DNA of 64,000 nt from Shouchella xiaoxiensis. Its GTDB lineage: Bacteria > Bacillota > Bacilli > Bacillales > Bacillaceae_D. Location: NCBI RefSeq assembly GCF_016907895.1, contig NZ_JAFBCV010000007.1, positions 153,661 through 217,660 on the forward strand, written 5' to 3'. A program made the translations under genes and the position numbers. Below the pieces are notes generated by a model, which saw only the letters and a program-made list of their open reading frames with translations, was not told the origin of the DNA and made no database searches. Below, piece by piece: positions 23,932-32,946 of the stretch (its first letter is position 1; each line of letters opens with the position of its first letter).

Positions 23932-25461
23932 TTATTCACACAGTTTATATGCTTCTGCTAAACCTTCAATTAAATCACTTGGGGTCAAGCTGTTAATTGA
24001 GAAACCTTGGTTAATTAATAGATCTGCCGCATGCCCATGAAGAAATACAGCTGTTGACAAGGCGGTTTCTAGTGGTTGCCTTGCCACTAATGCTGTAACG
24101 ATACCCGTTAGCACATCACCTGATCCTCCTTTGGCAAGACCGGCATTTCCAGAATGGTTGACCGTCATTCCCCCATTCGGATTCGCAACAATTGTGTGCG
24201 GACCCTTTAAGATGATGTGAGCCTGATAAGTCTGTGCATACGTCTCAGCAATAGTAAATCGATATTGTTTTACAACATCAACTGACTCATTTGCAAGATG
24301 CGCCATCTCACCAATATGTGGAGTGAGAACAAGCGGAGAGCGGCGTTTTTTTACCTCATCATGTAGTTCACTTACATAAACGAGTGCATCAGCATCAAGA
24401 ATGAGGATACCAGTGTAATGCTCAATGGCATGGGCAATCATTGCTTTTATACGAGTACTTCGGCCAATCCCAGGACCAATTGCGATAGCTGCTTTCCCTT
24501 CATAAAAAGCAAAGAGTTCTTCTTCTGTCGGAGCAATCAATCCGCTCTGCTCGCTAAATGCTGTGTACATCGCTTCTTTTACATGAGTGGCAACGGTTTG
24601 TATCGCTGTACTGACCGTACCAACAGTCGTTAACCCTGCCCCTCCTCGAATAGCCGCACTAGCTGATAATGCGGCTGCACCTGGCATTTGTTGACTACCT
24701 GCAATCACTCCAATTCTTCCATTGCTCCCTTTATGAGCAAAAGGATTCGACTTAACCCAACTATTAACCACTTCATCTTTGCCCCACACACACCGTTGCG
24801 CTTCCAGATGATTCATTGTTGCAGGCGGTATGCCAATTGGTAGCGTCTCTACCTCGCCATAGTATGGCTTTGTTGCCTCTAAATAGTAACTAAGTTTCAT
24901 TAATTGTAATGTAAATGTGCGATCAGCCGATATTGGCTCACCTTCCATTTCTGCTTCCCCTGCTGGTACACCGCTAGGTAAATCAATTGAAACAATCTCT
25001 TTATCCGCAAGGTTGATTTTTTTTATGATGGACGTATACGGTTCGCGAATGGCGCCTCTTAGTCCTGTACCGAGCATCGCATCGACAACAACGTCTACTT
25101 CACAAAGCACCTCACTCCAGGTTCGATTCATCTCTTTCCAGTAACGCCAGCGGTAGCCGCTTTGCTCGTAAACACGTTTATGAAGCTTAGCGTCTCCTTC
25201 AAAAATCGCTTCATCTTCAACAATACATGTAAGAACGGAAACACCTTGTTCTTTGAGCATTCGCGCAACAGCAAAGCCATCGCCTCCATTGTTTCCTTTT
25301 CCTATAAATAGAAGAAAGCGTTTTTCCATCCCATATAGATCAATTAATCTGCGAGCAATCTCTCGCCCCGCATTCTCCATCAGCACGACTCCGGGAAGAC
25401 CTATCTTATTTATCGTGATTGCGTCAATGCTCGCCATTTCTTCACCAGTTACGATACGCAT
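23932..25461 (-). CDS. nnr: Bifunctional NAD(P)H-hydrate repair enzyme (epimerase + dehydratase)
   Basis: 509 aa fusion. N-terminal YjeF_N epimerase (about 1-210: VLMENAGREIARRL, GKGNNGGDGFAVAR, DAMLGTGLRG) and C-terminal ADP-dependent dehydratase (about 235-505: HKGSNGRIGVIAGS, GPGIGRS, LILDADAL, LTPHIGEMA, and GNAGLAKGGSGDVLTGI with the catalytic Asp). It repairs hydrated NAD(P)H. ATG 25461 is chosen over GTG 25470 by spacing from AAAGGG. The full-length fusion is common in bacilli. Confidence 0.92.
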   Translation of the reverse strand: MRIVTGEEMASIDAITINKIGLPGVVLMENAGREIARRLIDLYGMEKRFLLFIGKGNNGGDGFAVARMLKEQGVSVLTCIVEDEAIFEGDAKLHKRVYEQSGYRWRYWKEMNRTWSEVLCEVDVVVDAMLGTGLRGAIREPYTSIIKKINLADKEIVSIDLPSGVPAGEAEMEGEPISADRTFTLQLMKLSYYLEATKPYYGEVETLPIGIPPATMNHLEAQRCVWGKDEVVNSWVKSNPFAHKGSNGRIGVIAGSQQMPGAAALSASAAIRGGAGLTTVGTVSTAIQTVATHVKEAMYTAFSEQSGLIAPTEEELFAFYEGKAAIAIGPGIGRSTRIKAMIAHAIEHYTGILILDADALVYVSELHDEVKKRRSPLVLTPHIGEMAHLANESVDVVKQYRFTIAETYAQTYQAHIILKGPHTIVANPNGGMTVNHSGNAGLAKGGSGDVLTGIVTALVARQPLETALSTAVFLHGHAADLLINQGFSINSLTPSDLIEGLAEAYKLCE

Positions 25462-25540
25462 GACTCTCACCCTTTTTCTTCGTAGTACAGATGTATTCCC
25501 TGTTCGACTTTACTGAAACAGCGATTGGTTCTCATATTGA

Positions 25541-25568
25541 TTGGATTTTCTAAAATTTGTGGTATAGT
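25541..25568 (+). promoter_or_regulatory. Sigma-A-like promoter of the AI-2E transporter gene
   Basis: TTGGAT (25541-25546), 16-bp spacer, TATAGT (25563-25568), 65 bp before the start codon. Confidence 0.5.
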
Positions 25569-25633
25569 ACACTTACTAATATTTTTCAAAATGAGATACA
25601 TATACTTTTTAAAAGAGGAGGTTTTAGCTCGTT

Positions 25634-26728
25634 ATGATGGATAACAAAGCATTTCGATTTGCAAGTTGGATTATCGTAATCCTTCTTATCATTTACCTTG
25701 GGTCACTCGTTAACTTCATCTTCCGACCTATTGCTGTTTTGTTTCAAACGTTATTTGCTCCAATCGTTATCGCGCTCATTATCTATTATTTGCTGAGACC
25801 ATTTGTGAATATATTGAGCAAAAAGCTCCATCGTGGACTTTCCATTTTAATTGTCTTTCTAGTCTTGATTGGGATTGCAACAGGTGCGTTGCTCTATGTT
25901 GGTCCGATTCTTCAGAATCAGGTCATGTCGTTCTTTGATAATGTACCTCGTTACGCCAATACCGTGCAAAGTTTTGTTGAAGATCTGCAAGAACAACCAG
26001 CGTTTCAAAACATTGTTGAGCAGATGGATTTTTCATTTGAAAACATTTCTAACACGATTACGGAAAACTTAGAGGGCTACCTTCAATCAGCCGTTGATAG
26101 TATTGGCTCGTTTATTAGCGCGATTGCCAACTTTGTAATTGTCGCGGTTATTATTCCTTTCGTCTTGTTCTACATGCTTAAAGACGGAAAAAAAGCACCG
26201 ATGATGGTTATCAATCAGTTTCCTGCTAGAGAACAAGAAGAAGGAAATCGCGTACTAAGTGATTTAGATAGTGCACTTAGCGGTTACATTCAAGGACAAA
26301 TTCTAGTTAGCGCCTGTGTCGGAGTCCTTTGTTTAATCTGGTACTTAATTATTGGGCTAGATTACGCCTTAATCTTAGCTTTAGTTGCTTTATTTACGAA
26401 CGTTATCCCGTTTATCGGGCCATGGATTGGTACAGCCCCTGCCGTTGTTGTCGCGTTATTTCACTCACCGTTCACCGCACTTCTTGTTATCGGTGGAGTG
26501 GTTGTTATCCAACAAATTGAAAGCAATGTGTTCTCACCACAAATTATGGGTAGACAGCTTTCCGTTCACCCACTGACAATTATTTTTGTATTATTGGTAG
26601 CAAGTCAATTAGCCGGTTTCATTGGTATTTTACTTGCTGTTCCGACGTACGCAGTTGGTAAAGTTATTGTTCAACATACGTACCGTCTCATTCGCATTCG
26701 CATGCGATCACGTCCAAAACGCGTTTAA
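25634..26728 (+). CDS. AI-2E-family (TqsA-like) membrane transporter
   Basis: 364 aa, about eight membrane helices. The AI-2E/PerM family pattern is clear: NVIPFIGPWIGTAPAVVVAL, the cytoplasmic YMLKDGKK before the central helices, and VFSPQIMGRQLSVHPLTIIF. Members export signalling molecules or act as Na+/H+ antiporters in halophiles and alkaliphiles, so ion exchange is an alternative to AI-2 export here. The ribosome site AGGAGG is about 13 nt from the ATG, longer than usual. Confidence 0.88.
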   Translation: MMDNKAFRFASWIIVILLIIYLGSLVNFIFRPIAVLFQTLFAPIVIALIIYYLLRPFVNILSKKLHRGLSILIVFLVLIGIATGALLYVGPILQNQVMSFFDNVPRYANTVQSFVEDLQEQPAFQNIVEQMDFSFENISNTITENLEGYLQSAVDSIGSFISAIANFVIVAVIIPFVLFYMLKDGKKAPMMVINQFPAREQEEGNRVLSDLDSALSGYIQGQILVSACVGVLCLIWYLIIGLDYALILALVALFTNVIPFIGPWIGTAPAVVVALFHSPFTALLVIGGVVVIQQIESNVFSPQIMGRQLSVHPLTIIFVLLVASQLAGFIGILLAVPTYAVGKVIVQHTYRLIRIRMRSRPKRV

Positions 26729-26731
26729 ATG

Positions 26732-26779
26732 AAGCCAGCAAGCAGCCCCCTTTGAAAGGAGCCGTTTGCTGGCTTTTTA
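26732..26779 (+). terminator. Terminator after the AI-2E transporter
   Basis: Stem AAGCCAGCAA / TTGCTGGCTT with an inner AGCCCCC...GGAGC region, followed by TTTTT. Confidence 0.82.
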
Positions 26780-26863
26780 CTCGTGCATAATCGATCTACT
26801 TTTTGCCTATACCAATTCGCTCTCTGGTACATAAGCTGATCGTAAAGGAAAGGATGAATTCTT

Positions 26864-27082
26864 ATGTTTCGAAAACCGAGATTTCGCCCAAACGGTCCAC
26901 ACCCTTATGTGGAAGAATTTGTTGTAAAAGAAGTTCACCCTGTATTAACACATTATGTAACAAATAAAGTTTATCGTCATGTTCATCAATTTCCCCATCA
27001 GAACGATACCGTTATTCGTGAAACGATTGGACCACCGCCTCTTCCTCAAAGGCATCCACATTGGAAAAGGCCACCTCGCTAA
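26864..27082 (+). CDS. CotD-like spore coat protein
   Basis: 72 aa, His/Pro-rich. It contains the CotD-family core VHPVLTHYVTNKVYRHVHQFPH and a Pro/Arg-rich tail. It lacks the cysteines of Bacillus subtilis CotD, so the assignment is by pattern only. AAAGGAAAGGATG lies before the ATG. Probably expressed in the mother cell late in sporulation (inference). Confidence 0.65.
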   Translation: MFRKPRFRPNGPHPYVEEFVVKEVHPVLTHYVTNKVYRHVHQFPHQNDTVIRETIGPPPLPQRHPHWKRPPR

Positions 27083-27095
27083 GCGAGGTGACCTT
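27067..27095. terminator. Bidirectional terminator overlapping two gene ends
   Basis: Stem CACCTCGC-TAA-GCGAGGTG whose loop is the stop codon of the CotD-like gene, with outer AAGG/CCTT pairs. It also overlaps the stop of the minus-strand gene. Confidence 0.75.
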
Positions 27096-27612
27096 ATTTG
27101 GTGAACCGGTTTGCATAACTGCTTGCAACGAAAGAATCCGGCTTAAGTTTACCAACAAAACCAAATCGTTCTACACGTTTGATCATTTCGTCTGCATAGA
27201 CATATGAGCGATTTTCTAGTTGCGAACCAAGATCCAGATGTGCTTCAAACAATAAGGCCTCTTCTCCTAATTGTGAGTTAATCAAGTTAAGCAACTGTTC
27301 CTTACGAGCTTGGGTAAATAAAATTAAAACCTGTTCAGTCAATGCCGTCTCATAAGAGAGACGTTCGTACAAATTAAGCATCTTTTCAGCAACGATTCTT
27401 TTAGTCAGACAGGCCCATGTCCCTAAATGAATCCGTTGAACGACAATTCCAGTCACAAACCGCGTTGTCTGAGCATGTACTTGTGAATCTGTCCCTATAC
27501 TGATTCTATACCTACACATTGGTTCTTCAGCAATATACGCTTCTAGCTGTGTAAACATCGATTGAAAGGAGTTCCATTTCCCATGAATAGAGGTGTAGAT
27601 TGCTTCTTGCAT
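27094..27612 (-). CDS. YkuK-family RNase H-like protein
   Basis: 172 aa, DUF458/YkuK family: RISIGTDSQVHAQTTRFVTGIVVQR with the acidic residue expected of an RNase H fold, then HLDLGSQLENRSYVYADEM and a C-terminal GKLKPDSFVASSYANRF. Members are predicted nucleases of unknown role, common in sporeformers. Single gene convergent with the CotD-like gene. Confidence 0.85.
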   Translation of the reverse strand: MQEAIYTSIHGKWNSFQSMFTQLEAYIAEEPMCRYRISIGTDSQVHAQTTRFVTGIVVQRIHLGTWACLTKRIVAEKMLNLYERLSYETALTEQVLILFTQARKEQLLNLINSQLGEEALLFEAHLDLGSQLENRSYVYADEMIKRVERFGFVGKLKPDSFVASSYANRFTK

Positions 27613-27672
27613 TAACAGGACCCTCGCTTACATATGACATAGTTTCAGTCTATGCGCGCTGCTCCATAATAA

Positions 27673-28143
27673 TTATTTCGATGAAACCGTTTTTTCCATA
27701 AATGCAAAGACGGTTGCTTCGCCTGGCAACGTATCGAGCTTAATCGTTTTATAACCTAGCTTTTGATAGAACGCCAAATTTTTCTCACTCTTACTTCCTG
27801 TAAATAGCGCATAGACTGAGCTCTCAACAGTCTCTTCAATCGCATCCATCAACTTTCTTCCAAGACCTTGATCCTGCCAGCTAGGGTGCACCATTAATTT
27901 CCCTATTTTCGTCGTGTCACTTTCACGCATTGCTCGAACAGAACCAACTATTTTATTCTCATTACTAACGGCTTTTAACACGACGTTCTTCGTAAAAGCC
28001 CGTTCTACGTCTTCAACTGTCTCATGGAGCGGAAGAATGGAATAATCTTTATATAGTTCCGCCTCACTTTGGTAAGCGATTTTTTGTAACTCAAGAATAG
28101 CCCTCGCATCCTGTAACGTCGCTTCCTTTATTTCAATTGTCAA
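27673..28143 (-). CDS. GNAT-family N-acetyltransferase
   Basis: 156 aa GNAT: IKEATLQDARAILELQKIAYQSEAELY, acetyl-CoA loop HPSWQDQGLGRKLM, then ALFTGSKSEKNLAFYQKLGYK. Substrate unknown. 61 bp upstream of the YkuK gene on the same strand and possibly in one operon. Confidence 0.82.
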   Translation of the reverse strand: MTIEIKEATLQDARAILELQKIAYQSEAELYKDYSILPLHETVEDVERAFTKNVVLKAVSNENKIVGSVRAMRESDTTKIGKLMVHPSWQDQGLGRKLMDAIEETVESSVYALFTGSKSEKNLAFYQKLGYKTIKLDTLPGEATVFAFMEKTVSSK

Positions 28144-28181
28144 TGGTTCTCACTCTCCTTTCACATCATTCTATCGGAAAA

Positions 28182-28212
28182 TAAAAAAGGCAGCCATGAT
28201 TCTGACTACCTT
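28182..28212 (-). terminator. Terminator after nupC
   Basis: On the minus strand AAGGTAGTCA / TGGCTGCCTT (10 pairs, some G-T), then TTTTTTATTTT. Confidence 0.82.
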
Positions 28213-28218
28213 CATTCA

Positions 28219-29439
28219 TTATCCAATTAACATTCCAGCAATGGCTGCGTTCATTAAGTTTACGAGCGTTGCGGCAATAAGTGCTTTCACACCATACTTT
28301 GCAATTAGTGGACGACGTTCTGGAACCAATCCACCTAAACCACCTAGCAAGATAGCAATTGAACTGATATTCGCAAAACCACATAGAGCAAAGCTTGTAA
28401 TAATAAAGGTCCGATCTGATAAAGTGCCCTCTGCACTTGCTAATGCATCAAATCCGATAAACTCATTAACAATCGTTTTTTGCCCGATAAAGGAACCTGC
28501 TTGAACAGCTTCTCCCCAAGGTACACCAATGACCCAAGCAATTGGCGAGAAGACATATCCTAATATTTCTTCAAGGGTAATTGTTCCAAATCCAACCAAA
28601 TTACCAACTGAACCAAGGATTAAATTGATCAAAGCGATTAGAGATACAAACGCAATTAACATCGCCCCAACATTTAGTGCAAGCTTTAAGCCATCAAGGG
28701 CACCGTTTGATGCAGCGTCGATTACATTACGTGATTCACTTTCTACTTTAAAATTGATTTTGTCCTTCGTTTCACTTACTTCTGTTTCTGGCACAAGCAT
28801 TTTCGCCATCAACAAACCACCTGGTGCTGACATAAACGTCGCGGCAATTAAGTACTCGAGCGGAATTCCCATCATAGAGATTCCAGCCATTACAGAACCG
28901 GCTACCGTTGCCATACCACCTGTCATAACTGCAAATAGTTCAGAAGTCGTCATCTTGCCAAGATACGGTTTGATAAGCAAAGGCGCTTCTGTTTGACCAA
29001 CAAAAATGTTTCCAGTTGCAGAGATTGACTCCGCGCGGCTCGTTTTTAACAAACGAGAAATCCCGCCACCTAAATACTTTACAATAAACTGCATGATTCC
29101 GTAGTGATATAAAATACTTATGATCGCTGAAAAGAAGATGATAATTGGCAGTACCTGGAAGGCAAAGACATTACCCACTCCTTCAAGCGCTAATACATCG
29201 CCAAATAGCATATTGATACCTGCTTCTGACGTATTAATAGCAGCTTGGACTCCTTTTGTTAACCCTTCCAAAGCATTTCTTCCTACTTCCGTCCACAGCA
29301 CGATAAAAGCAAATAAAACCTGTAGTGCCAAAGCAGTAACTATTGTTCGCCAATTAATCGCTTTCTTGTTCGAAGAAAGTAAAAAAGCGATTCCTAATAG
29401 GACCACTATTCCCATTAAACCCCATAATACATGTTGCAT
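28219..29439 (-). CDS. nupC: CNT-family nucleoside transporter
   Basis: 406 aa concentrative nucleoside transporter (H+ or Na+ symport). Family features: QVLPIIIFFSAIISILYHYG, GNIFVGQTEAPLLIKPYL, TGGMATVAGSVMAGI, SFIGQKTIVNEFIGF and ALCGFANISSIAILLGGL. Takes up nucleosides. CCAGGAGG lies just before the ATG. I looked for a purine riboswitch in the leader and saw none. NupC versus NupG/PupG naming cannot be decided from sequence alone. Confidence 0.9.
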   Translation of the reverse strand: MQHVLWGLMGIVVLLGIAFLLSSNKKAINWRTIVTALALQVLFAFIVLWTEVGRNALEGLTKGVQAAINTSEAGINMLFGDVLALEGVGNVFAFQVLPIIIFFSAIISILYHYGIMQFIVKYLGGGISRLLKTSRAESISATGNIFVGQTEAPLLIKPYLGKMTTSELFAVMTGGMATVAGSVMAGISMMGIPLEYLIAATFMSAPGGLLMAKMLVPETEVSETKDKINFKVESESRNVIDAASNGALDGLKLALNVGAMLIAFVSLIALINLILGSVGNLVGFGTITLEEILGYVFSPIAWVIGVPWGEAVQAGSFIGQKTIVNEFIGFDALASAEGTLSDRTFIITSFALCGFANISSIAILLGGLGGLVPERRPLIAKYGVKALIAATLVNLMNAAIAGMLIG

Positions 29440-29621
29440 AATAACCTCCTGGGTGTCATATGTATATTGTTTTCTTACTATCCCCTACTTTGTAGAGTTA
29501 TTGCAGATTTTTTTTGGACAATGTTAAAAAAAGATTCTAACAACGTTCAGCTTAAGAAAATGGTCGAACGAAGTCAATGGGGATCGAAATTGTTGTAATA
29601 CTAAGTTAGCTGTTAACAAGA

Positions 29622-29648
29622 AAAGAACACGGCATAGCCGTGTTCTTT
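29622..29648 (-). terminator. Terminator after the hydrolase gene
   Basis: Perfect 12-bp stem AAAGAACACGGC / GCCGTGTTCTTT with a 3-nt loop overlapping the stop codon. Confidence 0.85.
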
Positions 29649-30510
29649 ATGCTGAATGTTGATTTAAAAACCCAATTAGTTCATCTGCGTGTTGTTCAGA
29701 TCCTTTACCAAGGCAAAGCAAATGCCCCCATGTATCAAGACAAAGTAGTTTAGCTGATTGAATGTGGCCTTTCGCATACTCTGCATGATCAAGTGGCACA
29801 ATTGCGTCATTTATACTATGAACAATTAATGTAGGAACTGAAATTGAATCAAGCTCGTGTTCAAGCGAATGTTTCATTTGCTGGAGATCAATTAAAAAAC
29901 CGTGACGAGAGCGCTGGAATTCTGTCATTCGGTCAAATAAATACCAGTCCCTTGCCAGCGTTCGTTGTTTTATTTCCTCATATGGTAATTTACTATATGC
30001 TGGTGCGATTGTTTTAAAAGCAAGATCTGGTGAAAAACGCGTAAATGACGATACGCCTTTCCAAATAAATTTCTCCACATATGGGTGAAACAAACATCTG
30101 CTCAAAACCGCATCTCTTAAACGATTTTCCTTCCAAGGTTTTGTAACGGCACCTTGCAACGTAAACGTTTTAATTCGTTCTGGGTAATGGCTTGCTAAAT
30201 AAATTCCTGATGGTCCTCCAGTTGATGCGGCAATTAAATGCACTTGATCAATCTGTAGTTCATTTAGTAGTTCAATATAGAAACTACATGCTTTCTCGAG
30301 CGTGCGCCCGATCTTCTTTGACGTGTGCCCGTAGCCAGCTCGAGATGGAACAATGACAGAATATCCTTGATCCACTAACTCCTCTAGTCCGAGCTGCTCC
30401 AAACAGCTTGAGTGGCCCCCATGCAAATATAAAATTGGGTCGCCTTCCCCTGTAATTGAGTATTCAAGCGTATTATCCGAGTACGAAAAAGAAGCAATGC
30501 CTCTCTCCAT
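29647..30510 (-). CDS. Alpha/beta hydrolase
   Basis: 287 aa. Oxyanion HGGHSS, the region around the elbow LIAASTGGPSGIYLAS (Ser in A-S-T-G-G, a modified G-x-S-x-G), acid residue in HSINDAIVPLDHA and catalytic His in DTWGHLLCLG. A lid region lies at about 130-210. Substrate unknown. The nucleophile elbow lacks the first glycine, which is tolerated in some subfamilies. Confidence 0.8.
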   Translation of the reverse strand: MERGIASFSYSDNTLEYSITGEGDPILYLHGGHSSCLEQLGLEELVDQGYSVIVPSRAGYGHTSKKIGRTLEKACSFYIELLNELQIDQVHLIAASTGGPSGIYLASHYPERIKTFTLQGAVTKPWKENRLRDAVLSRCLFHPYVEKFIWKGVSSFTRFSPDLAFKTIAPAYSKLPYEEIKQRTLARDWYLFDRMTEFQRSRHGFLIDLQQMKHSLEHELDSISVPTLIVHSINDAIVPLDHAEYAKGHIQSAKLLCLDTWGHLLCLGKGSEQHADELIGFLNQHSA

Positions 30511-30888
30511 GTTGTCTATCCCCTTTTTAGCTTTTGTGATTTCACTTGCAGCAAGATCGCAAAGTCTAAGACGAATCTTACTCCTCTCAAATTAGAAAGT
30601 CAACGGGTTTTTGTAGACTTTCACTCGACAAATTCATGCCATATTCTACAAGTTGCTCTATCACCAAGATTTCCCCTACATACAGTATTCAATCGTGCAT
30701 AAATGGCGCACACAAATGACCTATAGAATGAAATAATAGTGCTTCCGTGCTTGTCTTAACGTAGCAAACTAATTAACTGTCTTTAAAGATATTTCTAAAA
30801 AGATGTATACGAACATCCTTAACCGGGTATGGGACACTTATATGCCCGTTGTGCATGTACATAAAAAGGAAAAGAGGAGTTGATGCGT
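30511..30888 (+). promoter_or_regulatory. 378-bp leader of the BCCT gene with candidate sigma-B promoter
   Basis: No gene seen. GTATAC (30805-30810), 14-bp spacer and GGGTAT (30825-30830) fit the sigma-B pattern GTTTAA-N14-GGGTAT with a perfect -10 and a partial -35. A weak hairpin (CGGGTAT / ATGCCCG) follows, starting inside the -10. The site lies 59 bp before the BCCT start. opuD of Bacillus subtilis, a BCCT gene, is sigma-B controlled. Confidence 0.5.
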
Positions 30889-32799
30889 ATGGCTAAACAG
30901 CCTGATTCATCTTCAAATTTGAAAGAACAATCATCGTCTTTTGTTCTTATCTCTTCGTCGGTCATTATCGCTTTATTTGTGCTCTGGGGTATCATTAGCC
31001 CACAGCATTTAGGCGCAACCGCCGACTCAGCTCTTGATTGGATCATCTCGAATTTCGGCTGGTTCTACATGACAATTGCCAGTGTTTTCATTTTGTTTGG
31101 TGTCGTTGTGGCACTAACACCATTCGGGAAACTAAGGCTCGGAAAACCAACTGATCGACCAGAGCACTCATTCATTTCTTGGGTTGGTATGCTTTTTGCA
31201 GCAGGGCTAGGTGTCGGTTTTGTTTTTTTTGGGGTCGCTGAACCAATTCTTTACTATTCCGATCCTCCTCCAGGTTATGCGTTTAATTTACCAGGTGAAG
31301 CCGGTGAAGCAGCCGAAGTTGGCCTCCGATACGGAGTATTTCATTGGGGACTTCACGCATGGGGAGCCTTCTCTGTTGTCGGTTTAACGCTTGCCTATGT
31401 TCAGTTCCGTAAAAACAGACCTGCATTGATTAGTTCTGCTTTTTACCCACTTCTAGGGAAAAAAACAGATGGATGGATGGGAAAAGGCATTGATTTATTA
31501 GCGGTAATCTCAACATGTGCAGGTGTCGCAACAACGTTTGGCATTAGTGCTTTACAGATTTCCGGAGGCGTCTCATTCTTAACGCCACTAGAAAATGGCA
31601 TTCCACTTCAATTAACGATTATTGCCATTATTACGGTTCTATTCTTATTTTCTGCAGTAAGAGGCATTAATAAAGGAATAAAGAAACTGACGAACTTAAA
31701 TTTAATTTTAGCTGGTATGTTATTATTATTTGTTCTATTTGCCGGTCCTACAATTACGTTACTTGAGAGCATGGTCACAACACTCGGTGGATATGTGTCG
31801 AACGTTGTATCGATGTCCTTCTCAATGGAGCCTTATTCAGACGATGGTTGGCTTGGAGCCAATACGATTTTTTTCTGGGCATGGCATATGTCGTGGTCAC
31901 CTTTTGTCGGGCTCTTCATTGCCCGTATTTCGAAAGGAAGAACGATTCGTGAATTTATCGCTGGTGTTCTGCTCGTCCCCACTCTCATGGCTGTCATTTG
32001 GTTTTCAGTATTTGGCGGGACAGCACTCGACATTGAAATTCAAGGTATTTTCGGAATGGCAGACATCGCTAATTCTGAAGTAGAGTTAACGTTATTTTAC
32101 ATGCTTGACCAGCTACCTTTGACATTGATTTCAAGTCTATTAGCTGTAATAGTAGTTGGAATATTTTTTGTTACATCAGCTGATTCAGCCGCTTTCGTTC
32201 TCGGGTCAATGACATCAAATGGTAGCCTAAACCCGGCCTTTAAACTAAAAGTATTATGGGGTGTATTAATTGCAGGAACGGCTTCAGTCTTGCTTATTAG
32301 TGGAGACGGTGGATTAGATGCTTTGCAAACCGCCGCTTTAACCGCAGCACTTCCATTTGCTTTCATTCTCGTCTTCATGCTCATTGCAGTCGCAACGATG
32401 ATCACTCGTGATTGGAAAACCGAACAACGACGGAAACAGTCTGACCATGATGACGCATTAAAGAAAGCGATGAAAGAAGAAGCTTATGAAGATTTACGTC
32501 GAGAACTCTCTGAAGAGTGGCGTGAAGAACTTAGAAGAGAACTGCTTGCTGCCGGACGGTCTACAGCAGAAATGCTACACTTTCAAACGACAGAAAACAC
32601 AGCTATCGTCGGAAAAACATTGGCAGAAATCAAGTTCCCACCTCACGTCAATGTAAGCGCAATTGAACGTGAAGATTCCGTTATTTCACCAACAGGCAGT
32701 ACGGAGATTAAAGCCGATGATTACTTGTATATTCTTGTAGAAATGCAGCAAAAAGAAGCGGTTCAAGAAATTTTAAAACAAACTAAGGATGAAAAATAA
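30889..32799 (+). CDS. BCCT-family transporter with C-terminal RCK_C-like domain
   Basis: 636 aa. Twelve membrane helices of a betaine/carnitine/choline transporter: VGMLFAAGLGVGFVFFGVAEP, HWGLHAWGAFSVVGLTLAY, FFWAWHMSWSPFVGLFIARI, VTSADSAAFVLGSM. The TM8 motif has His where betaine carriers have a second Trp (WAWW). After the last helix (about 505), an acidic/basic coiled coil (about 515-555) leads to an about 70-residue module (VGKTLAEIKFPPHVNVSAIE, then SPTGSTEIKADDYLYILV) that matches RCK_C/TrkA_C ligand-binding domains. ATG 30889 is chosen by spacing from GAGGAG; ATG 30883 and TTG 30880 are alternatives. Confidence 0.85.
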   Translation: MAKQPDSSSNLKEQSSSFVLISSSVIIALFVLWGIISPQHLGATADSALDWIISNFGWFYMTIASVFILFGVVVALTPFGKLRLGKPTDRPEHSFISWVGMLFAAGLGVGFVFFGVAEPILYYSDPPPGYAFNLPGEAGEAAEVGLRYGVFHWGLHAWGAFSVVGLTLAYVQFRKNRPALISSAFYPLLGKKTDGWMGKGIDLLAVISTCAGVATTFGISALQISGGVSFLTPLENGIPLQLTIIAIITVLFLFSAVRGINKGIKKLTNLNLILAGMLLLFVLFAGPTITLLESMVTTLGGYVSNVVSMSFSMEPYSDDGWLGANTIFFWAWHMSWSPFVGLFIARISKGRTIREFIAGVLLVPTLMAVIWFSVFGGTALDIEIQGIFGMADIANSEVELTLFYMLDQLPLTLISSLLAVIVVGIFFVTSADSAAFVLGSMTSNGSLNPAFKLKVLWGVLIAGTASVLLISGDGGLDALQTAALTAALPFAFILVFMLIAVATMITRDWKTEQRRKQSDHDDALKKAMKEEAYEDLRRELSEEWREELRRELLAAGRSTAEMLHFQTTENTAIVGKTLAEIKFPPHVNVSAIEREDSVISPTGSTEIKADDYLYILVEMQQKEAVQEILKQTKDEK

Positions 32800-32804
32800 G
32801 ACGA

Positions 32805-32838
32805 AAGAGATCCAACTTTTTCTAAAGTTGGATCTCTT
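32805..32838 (+). terminator. Terminator after the BCCT gene
   Basis: 15-bp stem AAGAGATCCAACTTT / AAAGTTGGATCTCTT with a tiny loop; T-rich DNA follows. Confidence 0.78.
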
Positions 32839-32878
32839 CGTATATTCTTTTAATTGATTACTTTAAATCACTAAAAGT

Positions 32879-32908
32879 TTGACATTTTTCAATATTTTTT
32901 TGTAAACT
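32879..32908 (+). promoter_or_regulatory. Sigma-A promoter of the TAXI-TRAP operon
   Basis: TTGACA (32879-32884), 18-bp spacer, TAAACT (32903-32908), 38 bp before the binding-protein start. Confidence 0.6.
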
Positions 32909-32946
32909 AAGAGAATAGTAACTTGAATAAACAGGGGGTTTTACAA

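Noticed and set aside
29440..29620. Purine riboswitch upstream of nupC
   Set aside because: I looked for the conserved P1-J1/2 and loop-loop sequences on the minus strand and did not find them.
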